Shown here in pieces: positions 45,375 through 55,277 of a stretch of DNA of 64,000 nucleotides. Made by a program: the position numbers and the translations under genes. Each line of letters opens with the position of its first letter. Within the stretch, counting starts at the first letter, position 1. Source of the DNA: Legionella sp. MW5194 (GTDB lineage: Bacteria > Pseudomonadota > Gammaproteobacteria > Legionellales > Legionellaceae); contig NZ_CP045732.1 of assembly GCF_016864235.1 (NCBI RefSeq), positions 2,108,001-2,172,000 on the forward strand, read 5' to 3'. The notes beneath the pieces were generated by a model that worked only from the letters and a program-made list of their open reading frames with translations, was not told the DNA's origin and searched no databases.

Positions 45375-46433
45375 TTATTCCATGGTATAACCAATCCTTT
45401 CCAGCGCTTGTTGTAACTCATCCCCATGGTAAATGGATAAAATTTTATCGGCATACCGGGGATCAGTCGCGTAACCTGCGTCATGAAGGGCTTTAATAAA
45501 ACGATGTGGGTCATTCGCATTTGCTAAAGCCTGCTCATAACGGCTGTTGTCTTTAATTAACGAGACATAATCCGCAAAACTGTTCTCAACTGACGAATAT
45601 TTCTTGAAGGAAGCCTTCGTCCTTACTGGTATATCGGCAACATACTCGGTTGTCTTTACCTCGACGGCTTCATTTTGCTGTTTACCTGTTGATTTTATGT
45701 TGAAAAAATTATTGCTGCTGCTGCCGTCTTCATCCCGCGTCACGTATTGTCCCCACCCGGTTTCCAGGGCAGCCTGAGCAACCAGCAGCTTGGGATCAAG
45801 GCCCAGCATGCTGGCGGCCTGTTGCGCATAAGGCCAGATGGATTTAACAAACTCGTCAATGGATTGCGCTGTTTTTCCCTGTTGCGCCGCAGGCGTTTGC
45901 GGTTTTAAAGGTGGTTTAACCGCATAGGCCTGCTGCATCGCGGCCTGGTGCTGCAAGGGGTAGCCGGTATGGGTCTTTAAGGGTATTGACGATGGGGCAG
46001 CCGCTCTCTGTAAAGCGAAGCCTTGTTGGCCCGCCTTAAGAGGGAAACCCTGATTAACGTGCAAGGGGAAGCCTTGATTAACGTGCAGAGGGTAGCCCCG
46101 AGCGCCCTCGCCCGCAGGGGTGCTCTGACGTGAAATGGTTTTACTCAATTGTGTAGTCAGCATGTCCGCAAGACCGATACCCGGCCCCTTGGTGATTTCT
46201 GAAGCGTATTGCCCATCCAGCATTTCCTGGAAGGTTTGCTCGTATTTGGTGCGAAAAACCGTGCCCTCTTCGACAAAATGCTGTGCACGCATGCTTTTAA
46301 TCATCGCCTGCAAAAAAATGGCTTCAAATTGTTTGGCAGCCTCAGGCAAGGCTTTTTCCGAATCATTACGGGCCTTTAGCTGCAGGGTTTGCAAGCCTTT
46401 AAAATCAGTCATCGCCACGCCGTTTGCTGTCAT
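45375..46433 (-). CDS. flgJ: Flagellar peptidoglycan hydrolase and rod cap FlgJ
   Basis: FlgJ caps the growing rod and opens peptidoglycan. The 352 residues have the rod-binding N-terminal domain (about 25-95, AKQFEAIFLQAMIKSMRAQ) and a C-terminal glucosaminidase domain (about 200-350) with the catalytic Glu in AQAALETGWGQYV. Between them lies an unusual linker (about 110-165) of repeated 8-residue-like units (GFPLHVNQ). AAGGTGA precedes the ATG. Confidence 0.93.
   Translation of the reverse strand: MTANGVAMTDFKGLQTLQLKARNDSEKALPEAAKQFEAIFLQAMIKSMRAQHFVEEGTVFRTKYEQTFQEMLDGQYASEITKGPGIGLADMLTTQLSKTISRQSTPAGEGARGYPLHVNQGFPLHVNQGFPLKAGQQGFALQRAAAPSSIPLKTHTGYPLQHQAAMQQAYAVKPPLKPQTPAAQQGKTAQSIDEFVKSIWPYAQQAASMLGLDPKLLVAQAALETGWGQYVTRDEDGSSSNNFFNIKSTGKQQNEAVEVKTTEYVADIPVRTKASFKKYSSVENSFADYVSLIKDNSRYEQALANANDPHRFIKALHDAGYATDPRYADKILSIYHGDELQQALERIGYTME
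46040..46098 (-). repeat. Short tandem repeat in the flgJ linker
   Basis: A 24-base unit encoding FPLHVNQG is present about twice and continues as diverged copies (GFPLKAGQQ, GFALQ, GYPLQ) over about 45 codons. It lies between the two FlgJ domains. Confidence 0.75.
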
Positions 46434-46448
46434 AACGTCACCTTTACA

Positions 46449-47549
46449 CTAGATGATAATAATCGTTGCATTTAATGCGCCAGCCTGCCTTAACGCTTCA
46501 AGGATGGCGATGAGGTCGCCCGGTGCCGCGCCGACGGCATTGATGGCTTTCACCAACTCCTGCAGTGTCGCGCCAGGGGCAAAAACGAAAGTTCTTGATT
46601 TTTGCGAAATATCAATCTGGCTTTCAGGCGTCACCACCGTGTTGCCCGCGGCAAAAGGATTGGGTTGGCTGACCAAGGGATTTTCACTGACCGTCACCAC
46701 CAGGTTACCATGCGAAACAGCGACCGGCTTCACACGGACCAGTTGATTAATGACAATGGTGCCGGTGCGCGGATTGACGATGACTTTGGCTTCCGCGTCC
46801 CCGGGCGTAAATTCGATGTTTTCCAGGACGGACACGTAATCCACACGATGTCCCATGCGTCTGGGTGCAGTGATTTCGATGGAGGCGGCATCAATGGGTC
46901 TTGCGGTACCCGGGCCCATGGTTTGATTAATGGCATCGGCCATACGGCGGGCAGTCGTGAAGTCGGGTGAATTTAGATTGTAGGTCAGAGTCTTGGAAAA
47001 ATAGAAGGGATTGGGGATGTCAGTTTCCACCGTTGCCCCGTTGGGTATGCGGCCGCCGCTTGGCACGTTGACCGTGACGTTAGTTCCATCCTCACCGGTT
47101 ACACTCAGACCCACGACCACCAGATGGCCCTGTGCCATGGCATAGACCCGGCCATCCGCGCCTTTCAATGGCGTCATGAGCAGCGTACCACCGCGCAGAC
47201 TTTGTGCATCGCCAATGGATGAGACATTGACATCCATCGTCTGCCCTTTTTTCATGAACGAGGTCAGGTTGGCCGTGACAATGACAGCAGCAATGTTTTT
47301 GGAATTAAGCTTGGTACCGGGGGGGATATTAATACCCAGTTGTGTCAGCATGTTGCCGAAGCTTTGTTCAGTAAAGCGTGTCCCGGACTTGTCACCGGTC
47401 CCATCCAGCCCGACGACCAGACCGTAACCAATCAACTGGTTGGTGCGGACCCCGGCTAAATTAGCCACGTCCTTGATGCGCTCCGCCGCCGCCGTATGAA
47501 CCAGCACAAGCAGACAAAAACCCCGTAATAACGCATTCCATTTATGCAT
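46449..47549 (-). CDS. flgI: Flagellar P-ring protein FlgI
   Basis: FlgI forms the periplasmic P-ring of the flagellar bushing. The 366 residues have a signal peptide (about 1-22) and the family signatures [33 protein letters not shown] and the C-terminal [28 protein letters not shown] precedes the ATG. It is 15 bases upstream of flgJ. Confidence 0.96.
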   Translation of the reverse strand: MHKWNALLRGFCLLVLVHTAAAERIKDVANLAGVRTNQLIGYGLVVGLDGTGDKSGTRFTEQSFGNMLTQLGINIPPGTKLNSKNIAAVIVTANLTSFMKKGQTMDVNVSSIGDAQSLRGGTLLMTPLKGADGRVYAMAQGHLVVVGLSVTGEDGTNVTVNVPSGGRIPNGATVETDIPNPFYFSKTLTYNLNSPDFTTARRMADAINQTMGPGTARPIDAASIEITAPRRMGHRVDYVSVLENIEFTPGDAEAKVIVNPRTGTIVINQLVRVKPVAVSHGNLVVTVSENPLVSQPNPFAAGNTVVTPESQIDISQKSRTFVFAPGATLQELVKAINAVGAAPGDLIAILEALRQAGALNATIIII

Positions 47550-47582
47550 AACCCTTTCCTGTTTAATCCGTCTTCTACCCTG

Positions 47583-48275
47583 TTATTCCGGGAAGAAGGG
47601 GCCCCAGATGAAGCGTGAGAACCAACCCTGGGCATTGACATTATTAACCTGACCAGTACCGCCATAGGCAATACGGGCATTGGCGATGCGATCAGAACGC
47701 ACCGTGTTGTCAGGGCTGATGTCCTGCGGTCTTATCATCCCGGATACACGAACGTATTCATGCCCCTGATTGATGGTTACCCATTTTTCACCCTGAATGA
47801 GCATGGAACCATTGGCTAACACTTTCGCCACGGTTACGGAGATACTACCAGCCAGTTTGTTGTTCTGAATGGATCGGGCATCTCCCATGAATTGCCGTTT
47901 GGCATTTAAATCGAAATCGAGGCTGTAGCCTGCGCCAAGCGCGATCGGCCGCCCCAGGAAGGAGCCATTAACGATCTGGCTTTTATCATTTTTAGTCTGC
48001 ATGGTTGTCGCTTTTTTCTGCGCATCGGTCTTCTCGACTAAAAGCACAGTCACAATGTCGCCGGCGTGACGCGCTCTTGGGGTTTCAAACAAAGGCAACG
48101 CGGTTTCAGCATTATAAATTGCCCCTTGCGCCACCCTGCCCTGCTTATTATCCGGGGTTACCGGATAGGTTGGAGCAAAGTCGGGAGAGTTACCAGGCGC
48201 CGGAGGGTTTAAGAGTTCACAGCCTGAAAGCAGGCTGGCCATCGATAAGCTTACAACCAATCCTTTAATCCTCAT
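47583..48275 (-). CDS. flgH: Flagellar L-ring lipoprotein FlgH
   Basis: FlgH forms the outer-membrane L-ring. The 230 residues start with a lipoprotein signal (SLSMASLLSGCELLNPP, lipidated Cys) and contain RARHAGDIVTVLLVEKTDA and GEKWVTINQGHEYVRVSG. The ATG at 48275 is chosen over a GTG two codons upstream. It is followed by flgI after 33 bases. Confidence 0.95.
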   Translation of the reverse strand: MRIKGLVVSLSMASLLSGCELLNPPAPGNSPDFAPTYPVTPDNKQGRVAQGAIYNAETALPLFETPRARHAGDIVTVLLVEKTDAQKKATTMQTKNDKSQIVNGSFLGRPIALGAGYSLDFDLNAKRQFMGDARSIQNNKLAGSISVTVAKVLANGSMLIQGEKWVTINQGHEYVRVSGMIRPQDISPDNTVRSDRIANARIAYGGTGQVNNVNAQGWFSRFIWGPFFPE

Positions 48276-48288
48276 GATCACTACCTAA

Positions 48289-49074
48289 TTAAAGAGTCTG
48301 AGTCAGAAACTGCATCATGCTGTCCACGGTTTCAATGGCTCGCGCATTGATTTCATAGGCCCGTTGCGCCTGGATCATGTTGACCAGTTCTTCAACCACA
48401 TTCACGTTAGACGCTTCAAGCGACCCCTGCTGTAACAAACCGAGTCCTGAGTTTCCGGGGTTATCCGTCTGCGCAGCCCCGCTGGCCACCGTTTCCAGAT
48501 ACAGGTTCTGACCGATGGGTTGTAATCCGCCGGGGTTGATAAAATCCGTCAGCTGCATGGTGCCAATCTGCGTAGGCACGTTGTTTCCCGCAACAACCAC
48601 GCTGACCGTTCCGTCAGAACCGATAGTAATGGTTTGCGTCTGTTCAGGCACAGAGATGGGTGGCTGCACCACATAACCGTTCGCGGTGACAATTTGTCCC
48701 TGCGAATCAAGCATGAACGTGCCGTCGCGGGTATAGGCCTGGCTGCCATCAGGCATCAGCACCTGGAAGAATCCACGCCCTAAAATAGCGACATCCAGCG
48801 GGTTATTGGTGTTTTGGATAGGGCCTTGGGTGAAAATTTTCTGGTTGGCCACCAGACGCACCCCTGTTCCCATATAAATACCGGTTGGGATTTCGGTATT
48901 CTGTGTTGATAAGGCGCCAGCCTGACGGAGGTTTTGGTAGATCAAATCCTCAAAGTCGGCACGTCCTTTTTTGAATCCGGTGGTACTGACGTTGGCAAGG
49001 TTGTTGGCGATGTTTGTGATGTTTTCGGATTGCGCATCAAGACCGGTTTTACTCACCCACAGTGCTGGTTCCAT
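48289..49074 (-). CDS. flgG: Flagellar distal rod protein FlgG
   Basis: FlgG builds the distal rod. The 261 residues carry the N-terminal motif TNIANNLANVSTTGFKKGRADFEDL and the C-terminal EELVNMIQAQRAYEINA motif of the family, both typical, with length as expected. AAGGAATAG precedes the ATG. It is in order with flgF upstream and flgH downstream. Confidence 0.96.
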   Translation of the reverse strand: MEPALWVSKTGLDAQSENITNIANNLANVSTTGFKKGRADFEDLIYQNLRQAGALSTQNTEIPTGIYMGTGVRLVANQKIFTQGPIQNTNNPLDVAILGRGFFQVLMPDGSQAYTRDGTFMLDSQGQIVTANGYVVQPPISVPEQTQTITIGSDGTVSVVVAGNNVPTQIGTMQLTDFINPGGLQPIGQNLYLETVASGAAQTDNPGNSGLGLLQQGSLEASNVNVVEELVNMIQAQRAYEINARAIETVDSMMQFLTQTL

Positions 49075-49109
49075 GGCTATTCCTTGTCATTGCCTACTGA
49101 ATTACTGCC

Positions 49110-49847
49110 TTACTCTTGCAATAGTTGTGCCAACCGTTGGGCATTCTCGTCCACGGTCTGCATGACTTGAAGCTCAGCCTCAAATTCGCGGCCAGCCGCT
49201 ATCATATTGACCATTTCCGTGACAGCATTGACATTGCTGCCTTCAAGCGCGCCATTGACGACGCGAATGGCGGGATCAGGTACTGCGGCACCGCCTTCGA
49301 GGTGCATTAAGCCATCCAGGCCTTTGGTCAGATTCCTGGGTTCAATTTTGACTACCCTTAAGCGATCAATCACCGATACTTCTCGCGGATCGCCATCCAG
49401 GGGCACAATGGAAATGGTGCCGTCAGCACCAATGTTGATGCTTTTCGCAGGCGGAATGGAAATCGGCCCGCCATCGCCCAAAACCGGCAGCCCGGAGGCG
49501 GTCACCAGCATGCCGGTGGACGTTAAGTGGAAATCCCCCGCCCGGGTATAGGCTTCTTTGCGTTGAGCATCCTGGACCGCAAACCAGCCATCCGGACCTT
49601 GAATCGCCACATCCAGGTCGCGGCCGGTGGTCATGATTCCACCCTGCGAAAAATTGGTGCCGTTAGCTTGCTCGATGGGTATCGCCTGATCGATAATGGC
49701 AGGCCCCACCACGTACATCGATTCGGCCTGAAATAAATCGGCCTTAAACCCCGGGGTGTTGGCATTAGCCAAATTATTGGCAGTAATGGTCTGACGGTCA
49801 AAATTAACCTGCGAGCCATGCATCGCATTATACAGAATGGGTTCCAT
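49110..49847 (-). CDS. flgF: Flagellar proximal rod protein FlgF
   Basis: FlgF is a proximal rod subunit. The 245 residues contain TITANNLANANTPGFKADLFQ and the C-terminal TEMVNMIAAGREFEAELQV. Two ATGs are adjacent; the second (49847) has GGAG at a better distance. It is located between flgE and flgG. Confidence 0.95.
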   Translation of the reverse strand: MEPILYNAMHGSQVNFDRQTITANNLANANTPGFKADLFQAESMYVVGPAIIDQAIPIEQANGTNFSQGGIMTTGRDLDVAIQGPDGWFAVQDAQRKEAYTRAGDFHLTSTGMLVTASGLPVLGDGGPISIPPAKSINIGADGTISIVPLDGDPREVSVIDRLRVVKIEPRNLTKGLDGLMHLEGGAAVPDPAIRVVNGALEGSNVNAVTEMVNMIAAGREFEAELQVMQTVDENAQRLAQLLQE

Positions 49848-49899
49848 CATTGACTCCCGTCTTTATTATTCTTATTAGTGACCTGAAGCCCGTAACCTG

Positions 49900-51213
49900 T
49901 TAACGGATATTAATAATCGTCTGCGCCATCGCATCGCCAGTCTGAATCACTTGCGCGTTCGCCTGGAAATTACGTTGAGCAGTAATCATCTTGACCAGTT
50001 CCGCTGTTAAATCCACATTCGATCCTTCAAGCGCCCCGGATTGAATAAGACCCAGGCTTGCGGTACCTGCCACGCCGACCAGCGGCTGTCCGGAGGACGA
50101 CGTTTCCGCCCAGTTGTTGTCGCTGATGCTTTGCAACCCGTCAGGGTTTGAAAAGTTGGCTAACAACACCTGCCCCATGGCCCGTGACTGGCCATTGGTG
50201 TAGCGTCCAAAAATAATCCCTTCCTCATCGACGTCCAATCCTTCAAGACGGCCGGTGGTTACGCCGTTTTGAACATTGGATTGCACAGCAAACGGGCTGC
50301 CGAACTGCGTGCTGTCAGAAAAATCGACAGTAAAGTTCAGGGGTTGCGCCCCGTTGCTTAAGGTCTGAGTCAGAGGGATGAGGTTATTGGCCAAGGGGTT
50401 GTTGCCGGTATCCGCAGCACTGGCAAATGTGCCATCATCATTGAAGTTGACGCGAAACAGGTTGTCGGTGTTGTTAGCACCCACGTTGGCCGGCACGTTC
50501 TGATTATCAATCTGAAACGCCACGTACCATTGGTTCTGAGTACCGGGTGGAGACGCGGCATTGGGCGTACCTGCGGCTGCGGCTGCATCAGCACGGATAA
50601 AATACATGGTCAAGACATGGGAGTTACCCAAACTGTCATAAATCGTCGATGACGTGGGATTATTGTAGGTGTCCGTCGCCGGCGTCGCTCCACCGACCCA
50701 GGCCACAGAAGGCGGGGTGCTGTTTGCAAACAGATTCACACCGATCTGCGCATTGGAAGTGGCGTTGGGCGGCACATTGGATGTATTGATGCTCAAATCG
50801 CCCACTGTGGTGGTGATGTTGCCGCTGGAGTCCGCCTGATAGCCCACCAGCCGTTGTTGCGACGCATTCACCACAAAGCCGTCGTCGCTGACACCAAATG
50901 AACCGGCACGGGAATAAAGGCGAGTACCGCCGCTGTTTAGGGTAAAGAAGCCGGAGCCGGTGATGGCTAAATCCAGACTGTTATTGGTAAATGACAAGGG
51001 TCCCTGACCAAACATCTGTTGGACGCGAGAAAGTCGCACGCCGCTACCTATTGCATACCGCCCTCCGCCAAAAGCACCAGTGGAATAGACATCAGCAAAT
51101 TCTGCTCGGGACATTTTAAAACCCGTGGTGGAGGCATTAGCGATGTTATTGCCAATAACCTCCAAGTCGCTGGTCGCAGCCTGAAGACCACTGATTGCTG
51201 TTCCAAATACCAT
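49900..51213 (-). CDS. flgE: Flagellar hook protein FlgE
   Basis: FlgE polymerises into the hook. The 437 residues have the hook-family N-terminus (FGTAISGLQAATSDLEVIGN, NASTTGFKMSRAEFADV) and C-terminus (LTAELVKMITAQRNFQANAQ). The central domain is a variable surface region. The ATG at 51213 follows GGAGGATAACGCT; an upstream in-frame start five codons earlier is unlikely. Confidence 0.96.
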   Translation of the reverse strand: MVFGTAISGLQAATSDLEVIGNNIANASTTGFKMSRAEFADVYSTGAFGGGRYAIGSGVRLSRVQQMFGQGPLSFTNNSLDLAITGSGFFTLNSGGTRLYSRAGSFGVSDDGFVVNASQQRLVGYQADSSGNITTTVGDLSINTSNVPPNATSNAQIGVNLFANSTPPSVAWVGGATPATDTYNNPTSSTIYDSLGNSHVLTMYFIRADAAAAAGTPNAASPPGTQNQWYVAFQIDNQNVPANVGANNTDNLFRVNFNDDGTFASAADTGNNPLANNLIPLTQTLSNGAQPLNFTVDFSDSTQFGSPFAVQSNVQNGVTTGRLEGLDVDEEGIIFGRYTNGQSRAMGQVLLANFSNPDGLQSISDNNWAETSSSGQPLVGVAGTASLGLIQSGALEGSNVDLTAELVKMITAQRNFQANAQVIQTGDAMAQTIINIR

Positions 51214-51258
51214 AGCGTTATCCTCCAATTAAAATCCATCAAACGCATTGATTACTGA

Positions 51259-51927
51259 TTAAGCAGTAATTTGTCGAACGTCACTTAAAGCCACTGAACC
51301 AATACCTGCCACATTCAAGCGGACACCTTCTCCATTCTGACCAAGGTTCACGCTGTCAACATTGGCAGCCACCATGGTTTTTAAGGCCACTTCCTGGCCC
51401 TGGAAATTGCCGGTAACTTTAATGGTGTATTTACCGGCCGGCATACGCTCACCCTTCTGATTCATGCCATCCCAGCTGAATTGAAAGAGCCCCAGTTCCT
51501 GGGTTCCTAACGGAATGGTGCGCACCAACTCACCGTTTTCACCATAAATGGATGCCGCGAGGTTGGAGACCGGCGCTGGAATGTCAACTGCCGCATTGGC
51601 CTCGCCTTCAGCGCCCAGCTTAAATGTACTGCTGGGTATCAGTACTTTGCGGCCAACCAGCGCAGACGCCTGCAAGGCTTGATTGGACTGCAGGGACGAA
51701 GCCAATTGGGAAATGGACTGTTCCATGCGGGCAATCCCGTCATTGGTACTGAATTGCGCTAATTGCGCTAAAAAATCACCGTTTGTTTTTGGATCCATGG
51801 GGTCCTGGTTACGTACCTGGGCAATCATCAAGCGCAAAAAATCTTTTTGCCCAAGACTTTGATTGCCGCTGGTCGTCGGTAGGCCCGGCATGTTCACGTT
51901 AGTATTTATTCCATTAATGGAAGCCAT
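51259..51927 (-). CDS. flgD: Flagellar hook-cap assembly protein FlgD
   Basis: FlgD caps the growing hook and guides FlgE assembly. The 222 residues contain LGQKDFLRLMIAQVRNQDPM, typical of the FlgD N-terminal region, and an Ig-like FlgD domain (AASIYGENGELVRTIPLG; FQFSWDGMNQKGERMPAGKY). AAGGAG precedes the ATG. Confidence 0.95.
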   Translation of the reverse strand: MASINGINTNVNMPGLPTTSGNQSLGQKDFLRLMIAQVRNQDPMDPKTNGDFLAQLAQFSTNDGIARMEQSISQLASSLQSNQALQASALVGRKVLIPSSTFKLGAEGEANAAVDIPAPVSNLAASIYGENGELVRTIPLGTQELGLFQFSWDGMNQKGERMPAGKYTIKVTGNFQGQEVALKTMVAANVDSVNLGQNGEGVRLNVAGIGSVALSDVRQITA

Positions 51928-51939
51928 AATTTAAACTCC

Positions 51940-52371
51940 TTACTGTCCCAACTGCAGTGTTCGTTGCATTAACTGTTTAGCGGAGCTAATCACTTCAAGA
52001 TTGACTTGATAAGCCCGTGAAGCCGAGATCATGTTTGCCATTTCCCCGACCATATTGACGTTAGGTACATACACATACCCGGCCTCGTTAGCGAGAGGAT
52101 TGCTGGGGTCGTAGCGAAGAACCGGTTCGAGCTCGCTTTCATAAATCCCGGCGACCTGCACGCCCGCCGTTTTTCCGGCAATGGCATTGCGTACGGACAG
52201 ATTCGCCTGCTCCTGCACGGATTGAAAAAGCGGATACTGTGGACGGTAGACATCGTCCGGGTTACCCGCCACCACATTGGCATTACTCATGTTGCTTGCC
52301 GTGGTTGACATACGGGTCGTTTCAGCAACCAGTCCAGAACTGGCAATATCAAATACCGTGTTCAATGACAT
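51940..52371 (-). CDS. flgC: Flagellar proximal rod protein FlgC
   Basis: FlgC is a proximal rod subunit. The 143 residues have TVFDIASSGLVAETTRMSTT at the start and MVGEMANMISASRAYQVNLE near the end, both typical. It follows flgB with 1 base between them. Confidence 0.95.
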   Translation of the reverse strand: MSLNTVFDIASSGLVAETTRMSTTASNMSNANVVAGNPDDVYRPQYPLFQSVQEQANLSVRNAIAGKTAGVQVAGIYESELEPVLRYDPSNPLANEAGYVYVPNVNMVGEMANMISASRAYQVNLEVISSAKQLMQRTLQLGQ

Positions 52372-52372
52372 A

Positions 52373-52768
52373 TTATTCCCCTCTCAATGCCAACATCATG
52401 TTTTTTATCTTGCTGTCCAGGAACGTTAAACTGGCCTGATACGACAGTGAATTTCGTAAGAATTCCGTTGTTTCTATGTCTTTATCCACTGTGTTACCAT
52501 CCAGTGATGATTGGGTTGGAATCCGGTACATAAGTTGAGACGAATAGCCATTTTTGGCCATAATGTGACCAGGTTGGTCAGTAATAAGCCTATTTGCTGA
52601 CGATGATGACATCGCCTGTTTTAACGTCTCATTAAAATCAATGTCTCTTGCCTTGTAATTGGGTGTATCAGCATTAGCCAGGTTGTTTGCCAGTTGCGAT
52701 GCCCGCTGGTCGCGGATCAGCAATGCTTTGGCATGCACTCCCAGATAACTGTCCAAATCAATTGTCAT
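52373..52768 (-). CDS. flgB: Flagellar proximal rod protein FlgB
   Basis: FlgB is a proximal rod subunit and the first gene of the flgBCDEFGHIJKL operon. The 131 residues contain RASQLANNLANADTPNYKARDIDF and the C-terminal YQASLTFLDSKIKNMMLALRG. GAGGAGGGAGC precedes the ATG. The sigma-54 type promoter at 52801-52816 lies upstream. flgA and flgM, often nearby, are not in the window. Confidence 0.95.
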   Translation of the reverse strand: MTIDLDSYLGVHAKALLIRDQRASQLANNLANADTPNYKARDIDFNETLKQAMSSSSANRLITDQPGHIMAKNGYSSQLMYRIPTQSSLDGNTVDKDIETTEFLRNSLSYQASLTFLDSKIKNMMLALRGE

Positions 52769-52797
52769 GCTCCCTCCTCATGCTGACTTACTTTTAA

Positions 52798-53811
<1,014 letters not shown>

Positions 53812-53820
53812 AGACGTTTC

Positions 53821-53851
53821 CGGTTTGCTGAGCGATTGGCCTGGCAAACCG
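53821..53851. terminator. Hairpin between hemF and the MFS gene
   Basis: An 8-bp stem CGGTTTGC/GCAAACCG with a 15-base loop lies between two convergent genes. There is no T-run, so its role as a terminator is tentative. Confidence 0.35.
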
Positions 53852-53854
53852 ACA

Positions 53855-55132
53855 TTAATGGCGACGGATAACTCGCCAAAGAACAATGGCTGCGACCGCA
53901 TTAAGAGCTCCCAGCAATAAAAACAGAAACGCGATACTCATTTTAAAATGAATAAGCACCATTAATATCACGCTGCCCATGACCATTGCGAGTGCATTTA
54001 AAATATTGTTCGCCGCGACGGTGCGGGCGCGCTCGTGTTCCGGGCAACTGACCTGGATAAAAGTGTAAAGAGGCACGATAAAAAGGCCCGCTGAGAAAGC
54101 AAACAGAAAGAAATCAAGCGTGACAGGCCAGTTGGAAAAATGCAGCAGAAATCGGCCTAAGGATTGCAGTGGCAAATGCTCATCCACGGTAGGGGTCACC
54201 CAATAAAGGTTCATCGCAAAAAAAGACAGCAGCAACATGGCCGGCGGCACGTACTTCAAGGTAATGGCCCCTTGCAGCATGCGGCCTATGGTCAGCGAGC
54301 CCAAGGCAATGCCTATGGAAAACATCGCCAGAAACAGCGCGAAAACCGAGGTATCCGCACGCAGAACAAAATGAGTGTAATCGGGCAGCTTGGTGGTGAT
54401 CACCGCGCCAATCAACCAAAACCAGGAAATCGTCAGGATGGCCGGTAAAGTAATACGGTTGGCAAAAGTCTGACGCATCATGGCGCAGGTCGCCCGCCAG
54501 ACATGCCAGTCGATAGCCACAGTGACTTTACCGGGTGCCGGCGGGATGAACCAGCTCGCCACCATGCCAGCGACAGCAGCGCTTAAAACAAGCGCAACGG
54601 CATAGCCCACGTGCGAGTGGGTTGTGCCTATGGTCAAAGCGCCCAGGGTGGTACCGAGCAAAATGGCAATAAACGTGCTGGCTTCAATTAAGGCCGTTGC
54701 ACTCAGCAACTCTTCGCGGGCCAGGTGATCGGGCAGGATAGCGTATTTGATAGGCCCAAAAAAAGTGGAGTGGATGCCCATGCCCATCAAGACCAGCAGA
54801 AGCAGCGTCATGCTTTGAATTGAAAAAGCCAAACTGCCGATGATCATCAGCACCAGTTCGAACACCTTGATAAGCCTGGTCATCAAGGCTTTATCATACC
54901 TGTCCGCCAATTGCCCGCTGGTCGCTGAAAATAAAAAGAACGGCAGAATAAATAAACCGCCGGAAAGTGCCTGATAAAATTCAGAATGCGATTGTGAGGA
55001 TGCCAGATGGTAACTGATCAAAGTCAGCATGGACAATTTAAACGCATTGTCATTGAATGCGCCGAAAAACTGGGTAATAAATAAGGGTAAAAAAGTTCTT
55101 TTTTTCAAAAGATAAGCTTCACGCAAGGCCAT
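53855..55132 (-). CDS. MFS transporter, LplT-like
   Basis: The 425-residue protein has 12 probable membrane helices. The N-terminus (FITQFFGAFNDNAFKLSMLT) and the segment HSTFFGPIKYAILPDHL resemble the lysophospholipid transporter LplT and the MFS part of bacterial Aas-type fusions, in which an acyltransferase follows. Here the transporter stands alone; no acyltransferase domain or gene is adjacent. Its probable role is flipping lysophospholipids to the inner leaflet. GGGAG precedes the ATG. Confidence 0.75.
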   Translation of the reverse strand: MALREAYLLKKRTFLPLFITQFFGAFNDNAFKLSMLTLISYHLASSQSHSEFYQALSGGLFILPFFLFSATSGQLADRYDKALMTRLIKVFELVLMIIGSLAFSIQSMTLLLLVLMGMGIHSTFFGPIKYAILPDHLAREELLSATALIEASTFIAILLGTTLGALTIGTTHSHVGYAVALVLSAAVAGMVASWFIPPAPGKVTVAIDWHVWRATCAMMRQTFANRITLPAILTISWFWLIGAVITTKLPDYTHFVLRADTSVFALFLAMFSIGIALGSLTIGRMLQGAITLKYVPPAMLLLSFFAMNLYWVTPTVDEHLPLQSLGRFLLHFSNWPVTLDFFLFAFSAGLFIVPLYTFIQVSCPEHERARTVAANNILNALAMVMGSVILMVLIHFKMSIAFLFLLLGALNAVAAIVLWRVIRRH

Positions 55133-55277
55133 ACTACTCCCTTCTTACGGCAAGAGTGAGCAACTTACTGGTAATAGCCGGCAAAGTCAAATAATCTGGA
55201 TTGAGGGGAAAATTGCTACAATTTAAAGCACCAGTGTGGTTTAATAGGACGCTTTGTTTATTTAAAAAAGAGACGTT

